Source: Oleidesulfovibrio sp047973035 (GTDB lineage Bacteria; Desulfobacterota; Desulfovibrionia; Desulfovibrionales; Desulfovibrionaceae). Taken from it: a stretch of DNA of 64,000 nucleotides. A program made the translations under genes and the position numbers. Below the pieces are notes generated by a model that searched no databases, was not told the DNA's origin, and saw only the letters and a program-made list of their open reading frames with translations. Positions 53,447-63,007 of the stretch are shown here, piece after piece (within the stretch, counting starts at the first letter, position 1; each line of letters starts with the position of its first letter). Location: contig NZ_JBKEBF010000034.1 in NCBI RefSeq assembly GCF_047973035.1, positions 1 to 64,000 on the forward strand. Direction: 5' to 3'.

Positions 53447-54016
53447 ATGGCCGAGAAAAAACTGGGGGCGCGTATCTGTAAGTTCCGGAAGGAACGAGGC
53501 ATGTCGCGTGAAGAGCTGGCAGAGGCATCCGGCCTCGGAGCAGAAATGATTCAGGCACTGGAAGAAGAGGACCTGTACCCTTCCATCGGGCCGCTGCAAA
53601 AGATTGCCCGCGCGTTGAATGTGCGTCTCGGCACCTTTATGGATGATGAAGTGACCCGTGATCCTATCGTAGTGCGCAGAAGCAACCACGAAAGCGATCT
53701 GACCATGCAGAAGTCGCGCACCAAGCGTGCAGCCTTTAATTTCTATTCACTTGGCAAAGGTAAAAGCGACCGCAACATGGAGCCGTTCTTCATCGAGATT
53801 TCGCCGGAGCCGGACGAAGACAAGCAGCTTTCCTCGCATCAGGGTGAAGAGTTCATCGTTGTCGTAGCCGGCAAGCTGCTTGTACGATACGGCAAGGAAG
53901 AACACATTCTCGAACAGGGCGACAGCATTTACTACAACTCTATCGTACCTCATTACGTAGGTGCGGCGGGTGATGAAAAGGCGGAAATTTACGCCGTTAT
54001 CTACTACCCGCGCTAG
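53447..54016 (+). CDS. XRE-family regulator with C-terminal cupin domain
   Basis: The 189-residue protein has an N-terminal helix-turn-helix (about 5-60, LGARICKFRKERGMSREELA) and a cupin domain (about 105-185, SSHQGEEFIVVVAGKLLVRY and LEQGDSIYYNSIVPHY). The cupin probably senses a small molecule. It lies 18 bases upstream of an acyl-CoA synthetase gene and probably controls it. TAGGAG is seven bases before the ATG. It is divergent from hypF. Confidence 0.93.
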   Translation: MAEKKLGARICKFRKERGMSREELAEASGLGAEMIQALEEEDLYPSIGPLQKIARALNVRLGTFMDDEVTRDPIVVRRSNHESDLTMQKSRTKRAAFNFYSLGKGKSDRNMEPFFIEISPEPDEDKQLSSHQGEEFIVVVAGKLLVRYGKEEHILEQGDSIYYNSIVPHYVGAAGDEKAEIYAVIYYPR

Positions 54017-54034
54017 AAAGCAGGTTATTGACGC

Positions 54035-55684
54035 ATGGAAAATTTTGAGCTTCGCGAGTGGACTCTCGGGCAGGTTCTGGATCATGCCGTGGCTAACTGG
54101 CCCGACAATGAAGCCGTTGTCTATGTAGACCGCGACTACCGCCAGACCTACCGTGAATTCGGAAAGGTGGTTGACGACCTTGCCAAGGGCCTGATGGCTC
54201 TTGGAGTGAAACATGGTGAAAAAGTGGCCGTATGGGCCACGAACGTGCCCTACTGGGTTGCGCTACAGTTTGCCACTGCCAAAATCGGCGCTGTATTGCT
54301 AACCGTAAACACCAACTACCGTAAAAGCGAGCTGCAATACCTGCTAACCCAGTCCGAGTGCGAGAACCTGTTCATCATGGACGGGTACCGCGACCATGAC
54401 TACCTGCAGACCGTGTACGACCTGATGCCCGAGCTGAAAAATCAGCCCCGCGGTAATCTGAACCTGACGGACTTCCCGCATCTTAAGCGTGTGATGTTCC
54501 TCGGGGTGGAAAAGCACCGCGGCATGTATTCCGTACCAGAGATCATCAGTCTCGGCGTGATGGTTTCTGATCAGGAATACGAAGAGCGTCAGCGTATGCT
54601 TGACCCGTATGACGTGGTCAACATGCAGTACACTTCGGGTACTACAGGGTTCCCCAAAGGGGTTATGCTGACCCATGTGGGTATCGGTCTTAACGGATAC
54701 TGGATCGGGAAGAACCAGAACTTTACGTACAAGGACAGGTTGTGCCTGCCTGTTCCTCTGTTCCACTGCTTCGGTTGTGTTCTCGGCGTGCTGGCTGCAA
54801 TCAACCACGGTGCCACGCTGGTCATTCTGGAAAACTTCAACCCCATGCACGTGATGGCTTCCGTCGATCAGGAAAGATGCACGGCGCTGTACGGCGTACC
54901 CACCATGTTCCTTGCCGTGCTCGAGCATAAGCTTTTCGACAAGTTCGACTTCAACTCGTTGCGTACCGGCATTATGGCAGGTTCTGTATGCCCCGAACCG
55001 CTTATGACCCGTACCATTGAGAATCTGAACATGACCGAAGTCACCATCTGCTACGGTCTTACCGAAGGCTCTCCGGTAATGACGCAGACCCTGCCCACTG
55101 ACAGCTTCGAGCGCCGTACCCGGACTGTGGGTAAGGCCATGCCCGGCATCGAAGTTATGGTGGTAGACCCTGAAACCGGTGAGGAAGTACCTCACGGGCA
55201 GCAGGGCGAAGTGGTCTGCCGCGGTTACAACGTGATGAAGGGCTACTACAATATGCCCGAAGCCACGGAAAAGGCAGTGGATAAAGACGGCTGGTTGCAC
55301 TCCGGCGACCTTGGCGTAATGGATGAGCACGGGTATGTACGTATCACCGGTCGCATCAAGGATATGATTATCCGCGGTGGTGAAAACATCTACCCGCGTG
55401 AGATCGAAGAATTCCTGTACGGCATGGAAGGTGTGCAGGATGTACAGGTGGTCGGCGTTCCCAGCCGCAGATACGGCGAAGAAGTGGGTGCTTTCATCAT
55501 TCCGAAGGAAGGCGCAGACCTTGCCCCCGAAGATGTGCGCGACTTCTGCCGCGGGCAGATTGCATGGCATAAGGTGCCCCGCTATATTGCCTTTGTGGAA
55601 GAATATCCCATGACTGCCAGCGGTAAAATTCAGAAGTACAAGCTGCGCGAAATGTGCGCAGAACTGTTTCCTGACGTCCGCTAA
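54035..55684 (+). CDS. AMP-forming acyl-CoA synthetase
   Basis: The 549-residue protein has the ANL-family motifs: YTSGTTGFPKGVMLTH (about 195), CYGLTEGSPVMTQT (about 340), GDLGVMDEHGYVRITGR, and the catalytic lysine in PMTASGKIQKYKLRE. It activates a carboxylic acid with ATP and CoA; the sequence suggests a medium or long acyl substrate but does not prove it. It is the second gene of an operon with the XRE-cupin regulator and is followed by a terminator. Confidence 0.93.
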   Translation: MENFELREWTLGQVLDHAVANWPDNEAVVYVDRDYRQTYREFGKVVDDLAKGLMALGVKHGEKVAVWATNVPYWVALQFATAKIGAVLLTVNTNYRKSELQYLLTQSECENLFIMDGYRDHDYLQTVYDLMPELKNQPRGNLNLTDFPHLKRVMFLGVEKHRGMYSVPEIISLGVMVSDQEYEERQRMLDPYDVVNMQYTSGTTGFPKGVMLTHVGIGLNGYWIGKNQNFTYKDRLCLPVPLFHCFGCVLGVLAAINHGATLVILENFNPMHVMASVDQERCTALYGVPTMFLAVLEHKLFDKFDFNSLRTGIMAGSVCPEPLMTRTIENLNMTEVTICYGLTEGSPVMTQTLPTDSFERRTRTVGKAMPGIEVMVVDPETGEEVPHGQQGEVVCRGYNVMKGYYNMPEATEKAVDKDGWLHSGDLGVMDEHGYVRITGRIKDMIIRGGENIYPREIEEFLYGMEGVQDVQVVGVPSRRYGEEVGAFIIPKEGADLAPEDVRDFCRGQIAWHKVPRYIAFVEEYPMTASGKIQKYKLREMCAELFPDVR

Positions 55685-55727
55685 CGGTTTGAACGACCGA
55701 TGCTGAGCGACTGATGCATGAATACGT

Positions 55728-55762
55728 AACGCCCCGTCACGGCTTTGTGGCGGGGCGTTTTT
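55728..55762 (+). terminator. Terminator of the acyl-CoA synthetase operon
   Basis: A 13-bp stem with one G-U pair (AACGCCCCGTCAC / GTGGCGGGGCGTT) and a six-base loop leads into five Ts. Confidence 0.95.
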
Positions 55763-55820
55763 GTGTCTTTGGTGTATGAGTTGAACCGGTCAGAGGCTTT
55801 GTTTTTAGCACTTGCAAATT

Positions 55821-55848
55821 TTGCAGAACGATAGCTAAAACATATAAG
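55821..55848 (+). promoter_or_regulatory. Possible promoter in the gap before the small membrane protein
   Basis: TTGCAG (55821-55826) and TATAAG (55843-55848) are 16 bases apart in AT-rich sequence. Otherwise the 55763-56021 stretch holds no gene I can support. Confidence 0.35.
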
Positions 55849-56021
55849 ACTGCGGGTAATTTTTGCGGGGACTGGTATGAAGCAATATGTGCATACGACA
55901 GGTCGGCTACAGGTTGATGTACTTGACCGTCCAACTGTTGTTTGACAACGCTGGAAGCCTTTCGCCGCGCAAGTAACTGTCAACTGCAGCTGCAACTCAC
56001 CAAAACAATACGGAAAGTATA

Positions 56022-56540
56022 ATGAACACAACCCTGCCATCCAAGTTAAGTGCGACAGCAAAGAAATGGGTAAAGCTGATACACGTCACTGCTGCGGCAT
56101 TATGGGGGGGAGGATCAACATCTGTCGCCGTGGTTGTGTGTTTCTTTCATCCCAGAACCGCTGCTGAACTATACGCATTTTTCATGTGTCTTTATTATAT
56201 TGATATGATTGTCATAGGTATAGGCGCTGCCGGATGCATGTTTACGGGCCTTTTCTACTCATGGAAAACGACATGGGGCTTTACTAAGCATAGATGGATT
56301 GTCGCAAAATGGCTTCTGCTTTCCATGTATGGTTTGTTTGGCCTTTTCTGGTTTTTGCCTTGGCTGGCTTCATCAATTTCCTTTGTTTCAACCCTTCCCC
56401 CTGCGCAGCCGATAGGTGAAGAGTCTGCATCGCTTGCGCTGGTGCATAGAACTTTAGTCGCAGTGCATGCTTCTTTCGTTCTGCTTTTCATGTATCTTTC
56501 CGTAAAAAAGCCGTCACTAAAGTTCGGGGCCAAGAAATAA
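56022..56540 (+). CDS. Four-helix integral membrane protein of unknown function
   Basis: The 172-residue protein has four hydrophobic helices at about 18-42, 52-80, 92-115 and 145-163. The first has a His and Gly-rich HVTAAALWGGG, and a second motif is TTWGFTKHRWIVAKW between helices two and three. This resembles the DUF2269-type predicted membrane proteins, but the family is uncertain. GGAAAG precedes the ATG. It stands alone. Confidence 0.75.
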   Translation: MNTTLPSKLSATAKKWVKLIHVTAAALWGGGSTSVAVVVCFFHPRTAAELYAFFMCLYYIDMIVIGIGAAGCMFTGLFYSWKTTWGFTKHRWIVAKWLLLSMYGLFGLFWFLPWLASSISFVSTLPPAQPIGEESASLALVHRTLVAVHASFVLLFMYLSVKKPSLKFGAKK

Positions 56541-56788
56541 AGCGGCTTACTCTAAAAAAAGGAAGTTGTTGCACCTTACTCCCTGAAAGGAAGCTGCATT
56601 TGATTATCTTTTGTAGAATGAGCGAGCTGTTCTCCGGCTTGGTACCAACGAAAGGCAGAAGGGGCAGGGGCTAAGAAAGGCAAAAGTAATGAAATACGGC
56701 ATTAATGTTCCTGATGAGGAGCGAGGCCGGTAGTCTTCGTATTTTTTACTCCGCCATTGTTCGCTGTCGGAGTACTCGAACACAACAG

Positions 56789-56834
56789 AACGTAACGGCA
56801 GTAAAGCTCATGCCAAGCAAACTGCCGCTACGTT
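56789..56834 (-). terminator. Long inverted repeat after the sensor-kinase gene
   Basis: AACGTAACGGCAGT (56789-56802) and ACTGCCGCTACGTT (56821-56834) pair over 14 bases with one mismatch, 32 bases past the kinase stop. On the minus strand it is followed by a moderately T-rich stretch. The rest of 56541-56865 holds nothing I can support. Confidence 0.6.
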
Positions 56835-56865
56835 ATTTGATACGTAAGTTATTCGATGGGCTGCT

Positions 56866-59157
56866 TTACCGCGGCAGCAGAATGACAAAACTCGCGCCCT
56901 TACCCGGTTCGGAGTGTACGGTAAAGGTACCGCCGTGGTTGCTGGTGATGATGAAGTACGAAACCGAAAGACCAAGGCCGGTGCCTTCGCCCACGCTTTT
57001 GGTGGTGAAGAAGGGTTCAAACACGCGCTTGCGGGTTTCTTCGTCCATGCCGGGGCCGTTATCGGATATTTCTATGCGTACTTTATCGCCTTGCAGGCGG
57101 GTGCGCAGAGTTATGCGCGGCGGTTCTGTGCTGTTTTTGGGCCTGTTGGGCATAGCCTGCGCGGAGTTTTTCAGCAGGTTAAGCAGCACCTGCTCAATTT
57201 CCGTAGGCGTGCATGAGATGGGCGGCAGCTCGGGGGCGTAGTCGCGTACCAGTTCGATGTGCCTGAAGTCGTACTTCTTTTTCAGGTCGTAATCATTGGC
57301 AGCCAGCTCTACGGTTTTATCAATCAGTGCGTGCATATCCGCCATCTGGCGGCGTGATTCGCTACGGCGGCTGAATTCCAGCATGTTGGAGACAATTTTT
57401 GCCGCACGGTTGCCGGATTCCTGAATACCGTCGATGAACCGCATAATTCCGCGTTTGTCCATGTACTCGCGGATGTTGTCCAGCGAGCAGCCTACTTCTT
57501 CCGCTGCTGCATGGTTTGCCTTTATATTTGGCGAAACCCGGCGGATGATGTTTTGTGAACCTTGCAGGATGCCGCCCAGCGGGTTGTTGATTTCGTGCGC
57601 CATACCGGCCGCCAGTCCGCCGACAGACATCATTTTTTCTGTCTGCACCATCATTTCTTCAATGCGTATGCGGTCTGTCACGTCATCAATACGGATAACG
57701 GCACTTTTTTCACCGCGCTCAGTCACGGGGTAAATGATGATGTCGAACATGCGGTTACGTTCACCAAGTATGATGGAACGGCGCTCAAGCGAAATTGTTT
57801 CGCCGGAGTTCAGCGACTGATGCACTTTGTCCATCATGAACGAGAACGCGGGCAGCGTATCCTCAAATGCAGTGCCGACAGCTCTGCCCGTGCTGATGCC
57901 TGTCTCTTCTTCTGCGGTGTGGTTCCACTGCAGGATGGTGCCTATGTCGCTGACGCCCACGATGAGCGACGGCATGGAGTTGAGAATATTGTCCAGCCTG
58001 TTCTTGGTCGACAGCAGTTCGCGTTCGGATTCTTTGCGGTCTGTGATGTCCGTGTGTGCGCCAGCCATACGGTAAGGCTGGTCAGAGTCACTCCACAGGG
58101 CAAGGCCGCGCCCCAGAATCCAGCGGTAGGTGCCGTCTTTATGGCGCAGACGGTATTCCACTTCAAAATAGGGCAGTTCGCGCGACAGGTATTTTTCATG
58201 GGTGCGCAGAACTATAGGCAGATCATCGGGGTGGACTCTGCCCGTCCATTCCGGAATTTCATTGGCTATTTCATGGTCCTGATAGCCGATAATTTCCTTC
58301 CAGCGCGGTGAGAAGTATACTTTGTTGGAAATAAGATCCCAGTCCCATATGCCGTCGTTTGTGCCGCCCACAACCAGAGAATAACGTTCTTCGCTGCCGC
58401 GCAGGGCTTTTTCTGCACGTTCACGCTCGGTCACTTCTTCCTGCAATTGGCTGTTCATGCGGTGCAGGGCTTTTTCACGGGCTTCAACTTTGGCGCTCAT
58501 ACTGGCAAAGCTGCGGGCGATGGCGGCTAGCTCTGCCTGCTGGATCGAGCTGAAATCATGATTAAAATCGCCTTTGGAAACTTTGTCGATACTGCGCATG
58601 AGCACGTCCAGCGGGCGGCGCAGGTAAATACGCAAAAGTACGCCGGTGCATAGTACGATAGCCAGCGCCATACCGCCTATGGTCAGCGCAGTGGTGGTCA
58701 GCAGCCTGCTCAAACTGCGTTTATATTCACGAAGGGAGAGTACAACCCGCACGTTGCCGATAACTTCTCCGTCATAAAAAATATCGCGTTCACGTACCAG
58801 AGTTGCACTGGGGTCGGGTGCTTTTAAGACAGAAAAAAGAGTGTGGCCTGCGGGGTCGACAATGACAACTTCGTTCACCAGATCATACTGAGTGAAAACG
58901 GTACCGATCTGTTCGATTGTGCGTGTGTCAAAGTTCCAGATGGGAACAGATAATATGTCGGCAAGCCTGGTGATGTATTCGTCTGCTTTGTTATCCAGTT
59001 CTTCAAGCGTCGTGCGAGAATGGCTGATGTATTGCAGCGAGGCCATTGTGCCCACAACGATGAGAAGCATCATGAGCAAGCTGATGGTCAGGTCGCGTGA
59101 AATGCTGCGCCCCATAAATTGCCCCGGGGCTTTCGCAAGAATATTTTTCGACGGCAT
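56866..59157 (-). CDS. Membrane sensor histidine kinase with HAMP and two PAS domains (NtrB-like core)
   Basis: The 763-residue protein has a membrane helix (about 24-46), a periplasmic sensor of about 115 residues, a second helix (about 157-180) and HAMP. PAS domains follow at about 260-380 (GTNDGIWDWDLISNKVYFSP) and 390-500. The kinase core has phospho-His in AGMAHEINNPLGG, typical of NtrB/ZraS-like kinases, and an ATPase domain ending FEPFFTTKSVGEGTGLGLSV. It has no receiver. It probably partners a sigma-54 regulator encoded elsewhere. An alternative start is 59115. Confidence 0.93.
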   Translation of the reverse strand: MPSKNILAKAPGQFMGRSISRDLTISLLMMLLIVVGTMASLQYISHSRTTLEELDNKADEYITRLADILSVPIWNFDTRTIEQIGTVFTQYDLVNEVVIVDPAGHTLFSVLKAPDPSATLVRERDIFYDGEVIGNVRVVLSLREYKRSLSRLLTTTALTIGGMALAIVLCTGVLLRIYLRRPLDVLMRSIDKVSKGDFNHDFSSIQQAELAAIARSFASMSAKVEAREKALHRMNSQLQEEVTERERAEKALRGSEERYSLVVGGTNDGIWDWDLISNKVYFSPRWKEIIGYQDHEIANEIPEWTGRVHPDDLPIVLRTHEKYLSRELPYFEVEYRLRHKDGTYRWILGRGLALWSDSDQPYRMAGAHTDITDRKESERELLSTKNRLDNILNSMPSLIVGVSDIGTILQWNHTAEEETGISTGRAVGTAFEDTLPAFSFMMDKVHQSLNSGETISLERRSIILGERNRMFDIIIYPVTERGEKSAVIRIDDVTDRIRIEEMMVQTEKMMSVGGLAAGMAHEINNPLGGILQGSQNIIRRVSPNIKANHAAAEEVGCSLDNIREYMDKRGIMRFIDGIQESGNRAAKIVSNMLEFSRRSESRRQMADMHALIDKTVELAANDYDLKKKYDFRHIELVRDYAPELPPISCTPTEIEQVLLNLLKNSAQAMPNRPKNSTEPPRITLRTRLQGDKVRIEISDNGPGMDEETRKRVFEPFFTTKSVGEGTGLGLSVSYFIITSNHGGTFTVHSEPGKGASFVILLPR

Positions 59158-59396
59158 CAGACGACTTCTCCACGGTTCTTGTAGGATGTGTATTACATTT
59201 TTTATCGTAACATGTATGAAAAAGAAAGGTGAAAGCCGTTATTGGTTGAGCGCATGTGTACTTCTTCGGCTTGACTAGCCTTGGCTAATGCGCAAAGAAA
59301 TGCGTCTCGGGTAATAATTCGGTTCGTGTGCGGGCGCACTTAACGAATCGGTTCATTTTTGCGTATTATTTATTTTTTTGTTTTTGAGGAGCTACA

Positions 59397-61028
59397 ATGG
59401 GCTTTTTCAGTAAGCTGAAGCGTTTTTGGGGTGGGGCAGAAGAGCCTGAAGTTAACAAACAAGCGCAGGATGAGCAGACTGCTGAATCCGGCGCTGAACA
59501 GGCTGACGACACCACAAAGGACGCGGATGATACAAAAGCGGATGCGACCGGAGACAGTGACTCGGATGCAGGTGACTCCGGCGTAACACCGCAGGACCAT
59601 AAAGAAGAACCTGCGCAGGCAGAATCGCAACCCGATGGCGCCTCTGTCGCTACTGACGCGGATGAAGGTGAAACTGAACCGGAGAGCGTTGTTGCGGAAG
59701 AACCCGCAGAACATCCGGCAGGACAGCCCGCAGGACAGCCGCATAGGGTTGCAGAAGTTGTTCAGGCTCCTTCCCCTGTAGCTGCCGCACCGGTTGCACA
59801 GGCAGAAGCAGCTGCCGCGGATGTTCCCGCATGGCAAACTGAACTTACTCTTGCTTTGCGCGGTGCCGAGCCTCGTCTGAGTGTGTGGCTCGGGCATGTG
59901 CTGCAGGGAATCGAATCCGCCGGTGACGAACTGTGGGAACGTCTGGAGTTTTTCTTCAAGGCGCTGGGTGCACCCGCCGATGAAGCCAGGGCATTTGTGG
60001 ATAACTTCCGCAAATGGCTGGACGACATGGAATATGAATATGTCGAAGACTTCCGGTCGGAATTGCAGTACCGCCTTGCCCTTGCTCTGGAACTGGAAGA
60101 CGAAGAAGACGAACGCAACCGTCTGTTCCTGAAGCTTTCCGAAGGCCTCAGCAAAACGAAAGAACAGATAACCCGCCGGATTGACGGGCTGCTGACAACT
60201 CATAGCGAAATCAACGAAGCCTTCTGGGAAGAACTGGAAGAAATTCTCATCATGGCGGATGTGGGCTACGAGCCTGCGATGAAGCTTGTAGGCCGCCTGC
60301 GCGAGCGTGTTCGCATTGCAGGAACCAACGATCCCGCGAAGTTTAAAGAGTTGATGCGCGAAGAGCTGGAAGAGATTTTCAAGACTCCACGCCGTATTGC
60401 TGCTGTTAACCCGCCTGAAGTTGTACTTATGGTAGGGGTGAACGGTGTCGGTAAAACCACGACCATTGCAAAACTGGCTTACCGTGCCCGCTTGCAGGGT
60501 AAAAAGGTACTCATCGCAGCGGGTGATACTTTCCGTGCGGCTGCAATCGAACAGCTCAAGGTGTGGGCCGACAGAGTAGGTGCCGGTTTCCATGCAAAAG
60601 GCGCAAACTCCGACCCCGCAGCCGTGGCATTTGAGGCAATGGATATTGCGGTAAGAGACGGTTACGATATCCTTTTTGTGGATACCGCAGGACGTATTCA
60701 TACAAAAGTGAACCTGATGGAAGAGCTGCAGAAAATCCGTAACGTGCTGGGTAAAAAACACCCCGGAGCGCCGCACCGTTCCATTCTGGTTATCGACGCG
60801 ACCACAGGTCAGAATGCGCTTTCGCAGACCAAGCTGTTTAATGAATCCTGCAAACTGGATGAAATTGTGCTGACCAAGCTGGATGGTACCGCCAAAGGCG
60901 GTATCGTGGTGGCAGTGGCCATGCAGTTCGGCATTCCCATTACCTTTGTGGGGCTTGGTGAAGGCATGGAAGACATGCGGCCCTTTGACGGTAAGGATTT
61001 TGCTCAGGCTCTGCTGGGTTCTGACTAA
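59397..61028 (+). CDS. ftsY: Signal recognition particle receptor FtsY
   Basis: The 543-residue protein starts MGFFSKLKRFWGG, the membrane-targeting helix, followed by a 220-residue acidic, Ala/Pro/Gln-rich A domain with PAGQPAGQP. The NG core starts near 240 and has GVNGVGKTT (about 348), DTAGRIHTKVNLM, TKLDGTAKGG and GLGEGMEDMRPF. It is the GTPase that receives SRP-bound ribosomes at the inner membrane. GAGGAG precedes the ATG. It is divergent from the sensor kinase and followed by a terminator. Confidence 0.97.
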   Translation: MGFFSKLKRFWGGAEEPEVNKQAQDEQTAESGAEQADDTTKDADDTKADATGDSDSDAGDSGVTPQDHKEEPAQAESQPDGASVATDADEGETEPESVVAEEPAEHPAGQPAGQPHRVAEVVQAPSPVAAAPVAQAEAAAADVPAWQTELTLALRGAEPRLSVWLGHVLQGIESAGDELWERLEFFFKALGAPADEARAFVDNFRKWLDDMEYEYVEDFRSELQYRLALALELEDEEDERNRLFLKLSEGLSKTKEQITRRIDGLLTTHSEINEAFWEELEEILIMADVGYEPAMKLVGRLRERVRIAGTNDPAKFKELMREELEEIFKTPRRIAAVNPPEVVLMVGVNGVGKTTTIAKLAYRARLQGKKVLIAAGDTFRAAAIEQLKVWADRVGAGFHAKGANSDPAAVAFEAMDIAVRDGYDILFVDTAGRIHTKVNLMEELQKIRNVLGKKHPGAPHRSILVIDATTGQNALSQTKLFNESCKLDEIVLTKLDGTAKGGIVVAVAMQFGIPITFVGLGEGMEDMRPFDGKDFAQALLGSD

Positions 61029-61055
61029 CTATATATTTGTCCCATCATGTACATT

Positions 61056-61089
61056 AAGCCGGAGGAAGCGTTGCTTTTTCCGGCTTTTT
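61056..61089 (+). terminator. Terminator of ftsY
   Basis: An outer stem AAGCCGGA / TCCGGCTT encloses a smaller GAAGC-GCTTT pairing and is followed by a T run. Beyond it, 61090-61305 is AT-richer than the rest of the window and holds no gene. Confidence 0.85.
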
Positions 61090-61305
61090 GTTTTGGAAGC
61101 GAATGACCTCTTGCTCTCATCTGTATCGGTGAAAAGTAAAGGAGTTTGGCTTTCGAGGGTACTGATTATGAGCAAGGGCAAAATCGTTCGGCGTCATACC
61201 TCTTAATGAAGAGTGAGGCCGAAATTCATATACTCAATGCGCTTATTTTCGATCTTTCTTCGTGTATTCGGTAGTGACATAAAACGGCTGGTATCCAGGC
61301 ACTCA

Positions 61306-62459
61306 TTATTCAACGCCTTTCTGTACAGAAGCTTGACTTGCTTTTATTTGGCTTAGCGGTTTTTCTAACGCTTGAGCAAATCGAGGCAATGTCACAGTAA
61401 ACCATTCAGTCATTTCTGCCCAAGAATCGGATACAAATCCGTCAGCCTCTAATTTCAGTTCAATGGACACCTTGGACGATATCCGTTCCGGCCTCTCTTG
61501 CCAATCAAGACCTTCACCAAATGCTGTTTCTATTTCATTCTTACGATTTTATGCATCAGAGTATAAATCTCTTTGTTACGGGCTTTATCACTCGCATAAA
61601 TCTGCAGTTCAATCCGAGCAAACTTTTGGCCAAATACAAGTTGTAAGTACATATCGGACATGACAAATGATGTACTCATCCAGTTGTCTTTTTGTGGTGT
61701 TCTGTCTTTAAAAAAAGCGATATTTTTCTGCCCCAATCTAGGCAAAACATATGCCCAAAAGTTTTGACGAATTCGACGGCGCCGTGCCTTTCCGCTCTCC
61801 TGTCGCTGTTCTTCCGCCTTCTTCTCCTGAATGCCGATCATAAAATCTTCAGATTCAGGAGTTGGGATGATCTGCTCAACATTAAGGAATTTCTCTTTAC
61901 CATGAATATATGGTGTCACCTTAATGCACTTACAGGCAACACCGTACTGGGCAAGCCATAAAACAGTATTTGTAACCTCCTTTCTGAAATTAGCAGCAAC
62001 AAAAATAATACGTTGTTTTTTGTTTAAAGTAAGTTCGTTATCACCTTCATTTTCTTGATATAAAAACTCTGCAATGCGCTCTTTAGCGCTTTGTTCAAGT
62101 TGCGGTGGATGTTTAGAAAGGTACTGTTCGTATACTTCAATAACTTGTAGCGATGTCATGTTTGCGCAGTATCCAGCATACTTTAGCCCCTGCCACACTA
62201 CGTCACGTCCTGAATCATCAAGCTTGTTTTCTATAACAACCAAGTCGCCGTTCTTATCTAATGCCAGTAAATCAAGACGCTCCATGGTCTCGTCAAACCC
62301 ATTAAATTCTTTTTGAATAATCAACAGATCTTCACCAAGAGACTTAGGGTGTTTTGCAATCCATTCTTGTAAATGCTCACGCTCTTTAATATCTAAACTT
62401 GAAAAAGTTGCCTTGTTAAGTGGTGTAATTTCGTTGGCAGTAGAATCGATTCGATACAT
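61306..62459 (-). pseudogene. Frameshifted DUF4268-type PD-(D/E)XK nuclease-like gene
   Basis: The first frame (62459 to 61530) gives 309 residues with a nuclease-like core, RLDLLALDKNGDLVVIENKL, then RDVVWQGLKYAGYCA and a C-terminal DUF4268-like region ending in LMHKIVRMK and a stop. The frame one base away continues seamlessly as NEIETAFGEGLDWQERPERI and runs to a stop at 61306, adding about 75 residues including SDSWAEMTEWFTVTLPRFAQ. A single missing A in the A run at 61547-61550 (minus strand) explains the break. The region is AT-rich, suggesting transfer. A truncated but active protein or a sequencing error remains possible. Confidence 0.8.
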
Positions 62460-62596
62460 TGAGAGCGCCTCGCATTGCGTATGTAGATGTGCGGCTTCAA
62501 TCTTGAAGTAAAAATATATTTGTTGCTAATTTAGATGATTGACTAAGAAATAAGCTATTGGACAAGACGGATCAAGAGTTCAGGGGAAGGTCAAAC

Positions 62597-62628
62597 AAAA
62601 AACGACACCGTCAAAATAACGGTGCCGT
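62597..62628 (-). terminator. Terminator of the minus-strand operon ending at 62652
   Basis: On the minus strand ACGGCACCGT-TATTTTG-ACGGTGTCGT forms a 10-bp stem with one G-U pair, followed by a T run. Confidence 0.92.
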
Positions 62629-62651
62629 ATGATATCAGAGTTCAGCCACGG

Positions 62652-63002
62652 TTACCCGTGTTTGCTGATATAGTGGCTTTGTAACGGCCTGACGGACACG
62701 GCGCGTCTGTAGCCTGAAAGGCGGGTAGACTCCTTGCGGCTGCGCTGCAGCTCTTCACGCAATGACTGATGCAGTTTGCGTGCTTCGCTGGTCAGCCTGC
62801 CCTGAAGGGTTTGCAGTTGCAGCAATTTTTCGCGCAACTCATCTTCCCGTACGCTATCGCGCTTTTCCCACGCCAAGGCGATAAGCCTGCCGCGCTCTTG
62901 TGCAGAAGTATCGGCGGTATCAACGTCGCCTTCTGCAAGAGCGTTCAGTTCGCCTTCGCCCAGAGTCAGGGCCTGATCAAGTAATGCAAGGCTGTCTACC
63001 AT
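62652..63002 (-). CDS. Small helical protein, possibly a FliT/FlgN-type flagellar chaperone
   Basis: The 116-residue protein starts MVDSLALLDQALTLGEGELN at the ATG at 63002 and is almost all amphipathic helix, with a basic end containing RLSGYRRAVS. Size, helix content and the arginine-rich tail resemble export chaperones of the FlgN/FliT type, but this is a weak match. It starts five bases after the stop of the gene at 63008 and is the last gene of the operon. Confidence 0.65.
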   Translation of the reverse strand: MVDSLALLDQALTLGEGELNALAEGDVDTADTSAQERGRLIALAWEKRDSVREDELREKLLQLQTLQGRLTSEARKLHQSLREELQRSRKESTRLSGYRRAVSVRPLQSHYISKHG

Positions 63003-63007
63003 GGTGG

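Noticed and set aside
54344..55570. 408-codon frame antisense to the acyl-CoA synthetase
   Set aside because: It is a shadow of a well-supported gene, rich in His and Val as expected from the complement of its codons.
56688..56733. Fourteen-codon frame MKYGINVPDEERGR
   Set aside because: It could be the remnant of a gene start, but it is too short to support.
61166..61206. Twelve-codon frame MSKGKIVRRHTS
   Set aside because: It is too short, has no clear ribosome binding site and lies in a gap of odd composition; nothing supports translation.
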